From NCBI GenBank assembly GCA_027034965.1, contig JALVWL010000160.1, forward strand, positions 1-9,615: a stretch of 9,615 nt of DNA, written 5' to 3'. The number at the start of each line of letters is the position of its first letter. The stretch's first letter is position 1. Both the position numbers and the translations under genes were made by a program. This DNA comes from Candidatus Omnitrophota bacterium. GTDB taxonomy: Bacteria; Omnitrophota; Gorgyraeia; S143-82. Below are positions 7,084-9,615 of the stretch, one piece after another. The notes under the pieces are model-generated. The model made no database searches, had not been told where the DNA came from, and saw only the letters and a list, made by a program, of their open reading frames with translations.

Positions 7084-8374
7084 TAAGATAATTGCATTAC
7101 TTATGTTTATAAAAGAGGGCCGAATAGGCCCTCTTTTTATTTTCCTTGCACTGTTTCTATTCTCGATATTCCAGACCTCTTGTGTAGAGGCCAGAGAGAC
7201 AGAGATATCGAGTATAAAGAAGACATCCAAGGGTTGTGTCCTCTATGTCTATGGAAAGCCCTTTATATTGCGGGGGGTGGTTTATCAGCCAGTGCCCATT
7301 GGCAGAAACTGGGAGTACGATATATTTTCTCACAAAGAGGTATTGGAAGTTGATGCGCCTTTGATAAAAGAACTTGGGGCAAATGCCGTGCGATTTTACC
7401 AGCCGGGCAAAGACATAGAGAAGACAAAGGAGTTTATCCATACCCTCTATGAGAAATACGGAATCTATACCATTATGGGCCACTGGCTGGGGTTCTGGAA
7501 TAGTCCGAATTATGGAGATGCCGGCTTTAGAAAAGAGGTAAAGCGCTCTGTTATAGAGATGGTCAAGGCCTTGAAAGATGAGCCTGGCATAATTATGTGG
7601 GTACTGGGCAATGAAAACAATTTTTCCTTTGGCCCAGAGAATATTAATGCCTGGATTACCAAAGACCTTTTGAAAATTCGGGATCCCGCAGAGCGCAGGA
7701 AAAAACAGGCCGAGATATATTACAGATTTGTAGACGAGATTGCTAGAGAGATAAAAAAGATAGATGGAAAGAGACTTGTTGCCCTTGGCAATGGTGGGCC
7801 AAGGGGACTGGATGTTGCTGGAAAGGTCTGCAAAAATATAGACATAATAGGCGTAACCTTGTTTACTGGAAAGAGCTTTGGCCATATATGGCGGGATATG
7901 AAGAGATTTTTCCCGGATAAACCCTTCTTTGTTATGGAATTTGGGGCCGATTCCTTTGATTCACTCCATAGAGAAGAAAATCAGGATATCCAGGCCGAGT
8001 ATATAGCCAATCTCTGGCGCGAGATAGAGAGGAATCTAGCAGCCAGTACAGGCAGGGGAAATGTGGTAGGTGGTATAGTATTTGAGTGGACAGATGAGTG
8101 GTGGAAGAGCGACCCTTATGACCCCAAGGCCTGGTATAGACATGATCAGCGGGGAGATTGGTCCTGCGGGGGATACTATCACGATATAGCCTGCGATAAC
8201 AATCTGAATATGAATGAAGAGTGGTGGGGGATAGTTGCACTGTCCAGAAAAATAGACCCTGATACAGGCCTTAATGTGAGGAGGCCCAAGAAGGCCTATA
8301 AGGTTCTCAAGCAATTGTGGACATCCCCACTCCTGGCCCAGAAAGAGATATCTTTGGGAAGCATAAAGGATTGA
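7073..8374 (+). CDS. Exported glycoside hydrolase, clan GH-A (GH2-like TIM barrel)
   Basis: This protein of up to 433 residues is probably a retaining beta-glycosidase or glucanase acting outside the cytoplasm. The barrel starts almost directly after the signal peptide (GKPFILRGVVYQP). The acid/base is predicted at E181 (GNENNF) and the nucleophile at E289 (VMEFG), counted from 7073. Late in the barrel a FEWTDEWW motif matches FEYLDEWW of the glycosidase at 3907; the two are clear paralogues, although this one lacks the TPR-like and EF-hand-like parts. The start is uncertain. ATG 7073 overlaps the previous gene by 11 nt. ATG 7103 gives a more ordinary signal peptide. Neither has a strong Shine-Dalgarno. 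Export may end in signal peptidase I cleavage after VEA; Cys in QTSC could be lipidated, but Gln at -3 is atypical. A strong terminator hairpin lies within these first codons. Confidence 0.83.
   Translation: MRNNKIIALLMFIKEGRIGPLFIFLALFLFSIFQTSCVEARETEISSIKKTSKGCVLYVYGKPFILRGVVYQPVPIGRNWEYDIFSHKEVLEVDAPLIKELGANAVRFYQPGKDIEKTKEFIHTLYEKYGIYTIMGHWLGFWNSPNYGDAGFRKEVKRSVIEMVKALKDEPGIIMWVLGNENNFSFGPENINAWITKDLLKIRDPAERRKKQAEIYYRFVDEIAREIKKIDGKRLVALGNGGPRGLDVAGKVCKNIDIIGVTLFTGKSFGHIWRDMKRFFPDKPFFVMEFGADSFDSLHREENQDIQAEYIANLWREIERNLAASTGRGNVVGGIVFEWTDEWWKSDPYDPKAWYRHDQRGDWSCGGYYHDIACDNNLNMNEEWWGIVALSRKIDPDTGLNVRRPKKAYKVLKQLWTSPLLAQKEISLGSIKD
7111..7143 (+). terminator. Intrinsic terminator inside the signal-peptide codons of the downstream glycosidase
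   Basis: GAGGGCC (7115-7121), loop GAATA and GGCCCTC (7127-7133) form a perfect 7-bp GC-rich stem. It extends to 11 bp through AAAA (7111-7114) pairing with TTTT (7134-7137), and is followed by TTTTTATTTT. This is textbook rho-independent structure 28 nt after the stop of the binding-protein gene. It also lies within the reading frame of the next gene, where it encodes a KEGRIGPLFIF stretch of the signal peptide. It probably ends most transcripts of the binding-protein gene and lowers, or regulates, the genes downstream. Confidence 0.88.
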
Positions 8375-8390
8375 TATTTAAAAGGAATTT

Positions 8391-9615
8391 ATGTTGGGGG
8401 GGTATTTTTTTAAGTATTTTTGTATTTCTTTTTGCGTATGGGCCGTTGTTTTATTTGTACCTATTGAAAGACTCTGGGCAGAAAAGAATTCCATAGAAAA
8501 TCAACGGCTTGCGAAAATGGCATCTCTACTGGAGGAATATGAGGCCAGATACCGAAGCCCTGCAAAAACGGAATATTCTGCCCAAAATAGTAGGTTTGAG
8601 AATACAGATAGGCAAACAGGGCAATCTAATTATCCCAGGCTAAAGGTCTCTGGTTCTATCTACAGTGCCTTTGAGATAGATAGTGAGGGAGATATCTTCT
8701 GGAAGGACACAAATCCAGACAAGACCTCTATTCCCTATCAGAAGTCCTGGCGATATCTATGGGGTGATGATAGGGAAAACACATTCGATCCAGAGGTATA
8801 TTCTGGTATTAGGGTAAATCTGGATTACAGGCTAAATCCAGTCCTTGACCTCTATTCCCAATTGGTGGTGGATCCCTGGTCTTATCTCGGAATAGTCCAT
8901 GCCTATGTAGTTTCAACTACTGGCAGTGATTATGCGGAAGTGAAGTTAAAATATATCTTTGCCACAGACAGGACAATGAACGAGATATTCCGCACAAATC
9001 TAGGTAATGTCCTCAACTTTGATGAGATAAAGGTCGTCGATGGCAAGCTGACTTCTTACACACCAAAGGGTCTCTATGATTGGTGGACCTATTTTGATCC
9101 AATAGGAGGAGAGAAGGTAGATGAAAGGTGGAATGTCATACGCAAACTCTGGTTGGAATATGATGACGATGGCCTATACTTTAAGGTCTTTGCATTGTCA
9201 GACGAAAGAGAGGCCCTGACGACAGACGATGTATTGCGACTCTCTAATAATAGGAGGCAATGGGAGGAGAGTCCCTGGATTGATACCTATCAACCGAGCA
9301 GGGTCTTTGCCAGGACAGGTTCTCCTGTTCAATCCGGACGATGGGTGAGGAATATCTCTGCCTATGCAAGGGATAGTCAGTGGAGGCGCCTTTTGTATTT
9401 GAGGGGAGCTAGGTTTTCATTTTCTAGTGATTCTGTGGAGCTGGAGTCGGCCCTGGCCTTTCCTATGACCTATTGGGACGATATAGGCGAGCTTAATAGT
9501 GCAGATGCCGCAATTCGCTCAAAGTTCTTCCTCTCTAAGGATGCGCGTTTAGGATTGGTGTATACAGGGAAATTTGGATTTGACGAAAAGGATGATCTCG
9601 AGGCCAGGAACAATG
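8391..9615 (+). CDS. Exported, probably outer-membrane beta-barrel protein (partial, runs off the window)
   Basis: An open frame of 408 codons continues past the right edge. The ATG at 8391 follows AAAGGA (8381-8386) by 4 nt and lies 16 nt after the stop of the glycosidase. The N-terminus is hydrophobic (about residues 9-25) and ends LWA|EK, a plausible signal peptidase I site after A30. Residues 31-55 are charged and helical, possibly a short coiled coil (IENQRLAKMASLLEEYEARY). From about residue 82 alternating polar/hydrophobic, aromatic-rich strands appear (PRLKVSGSIYSAFEID, SGIRVNLDYRLNPVLDLYSQLV, and again near the edge RLGLVYTGKFGF). This is the pattern of an outer-membrane barrel or a large secreted beta-protein. 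No named family was recognised. In context it could be a porin-like channel or surface component for the glycan handled by the upstream enzymes (inference). The missing C-terminus would show whether a terminal aromatic barrel signature exists. Confidence 0.72.
   Translation, partial: MLGGYFFKYFCISFCVWAVVLFVPIERLWAEKNSIENQRLAKMASLLEEYEARYRSPAKTEYSAQNSRFENTDRQTGQSNYPRLKVSGSIYSAFEIDSEGDIFWKDTNPDKTSIPYQKSWRYLWGDDRENTFDPEVYSGIRVNLDYRLNPVLDLYSQLVVDPWSYLGIVHAYVVSTTGSDYAEVKLKYIFATDRTMNEIFRTNLGNVLNFDEIKVVDGKLTSYTPKGLYDWWTYFDPIGGEKVDERWNVIRKLWLEYDDDGLYFKVFALSDEREALTTDDVLRLSNNRRQWEESPWIDTYQPSRVFARTGSPVQSGRWVRNISAYARDSQWRRLLYLRGARFSFSSDSVELESALAFPMTYWDDIGELNSADAAIRSKFFLSKDARLGLVYTGKFGFDEKDDLEARNN

Noticed and set aside
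555..8875. About ten GGATCC sites, more than the roughly two expected from base composition
   Set aside because: Several fall on Asp-Pro codons (GAT CCx) after a codon ending in G, so codon use and amino-acid pairs explain much of the excess. No restriction or methylation gene is in the window to give it meaning.

Overview
The window reads as a single plus-strand glycan-handling locus from a diderm (Gram-negative-type) bacterium. The evidence for a diderm envelope is three probable lipoproteins with Lipobox-type signal peptides, further exported proteins, and a partial protein at the right edge that looks like an outer-membrane beta-barrel. By eye the composition is in the mid-40s % GC, with heavy use of ATA for Ile and AGG/AGA for Arg. 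No ribosomal RNA, tRNA, phage, transposase or CRISPR sequence is present. The taxon cannot be fixed from the sequence; an uncultured candidate-phylum lineage such as Omnitrophota is only a guess.

Left half, first transcription unit (about 120-5820): a promoter-like TTGACT-N17-TAAAGT is followed by five closely packed genes. They encode a CUT1-type sugar-binding lipoprotein (208-1551), two MalF/MalG-type permeases (1563-2444, 2450-3304), a small TPR-like lipoprotein (3321-3914) and a large lipoprotein with a clan GH-A glycosidase barrel (3907-5820). Gaps are short and the last two genes overlap by 8 nt, so co-transcription is likely. The transporter's ATPase is absent and presumably encoded elsewhere.

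Right half, second unit (about 5845 to the edge): a 102-nt AT-rich gap carries a very good promoter-like sequence (TTGACT-N17-TAAAAT) and a strong Shine-Dalgarno. These drive a secreted protein made of two homologous carbohydrate-binding-like beta-sandwich domains (5923-7083). Next comes a second GH-A glycosidase, paralogous to the first (7073-8374), then a partial exported, probably outer-membrane protein (8391 to edge). A near-ideal intrinsic terminator (7111-7143) lies inside the signal-peptide codons of the second glycosidase. Read-through, and thus expression of the two downstream genes, may therefore depend on translation of that signal peptide.

Working model (inference): a surface or outer-membrane protein and an abundant secreted binding protein engage a beta-glycan, two exported glycosidases trim it, and the ABC importer takes up the oligosaccharides. 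The alternative, that the glycosidases and TPR lipoprotein process a self-made exopolysaccharide, cannot be excluded. The most notable points are the in-gene terminator, the unusual glycosidase architectures (TPR-like and EF-hand-like pieces, no canonical GH2 N-terminal sandwich domains) and the duplicated binding domain.
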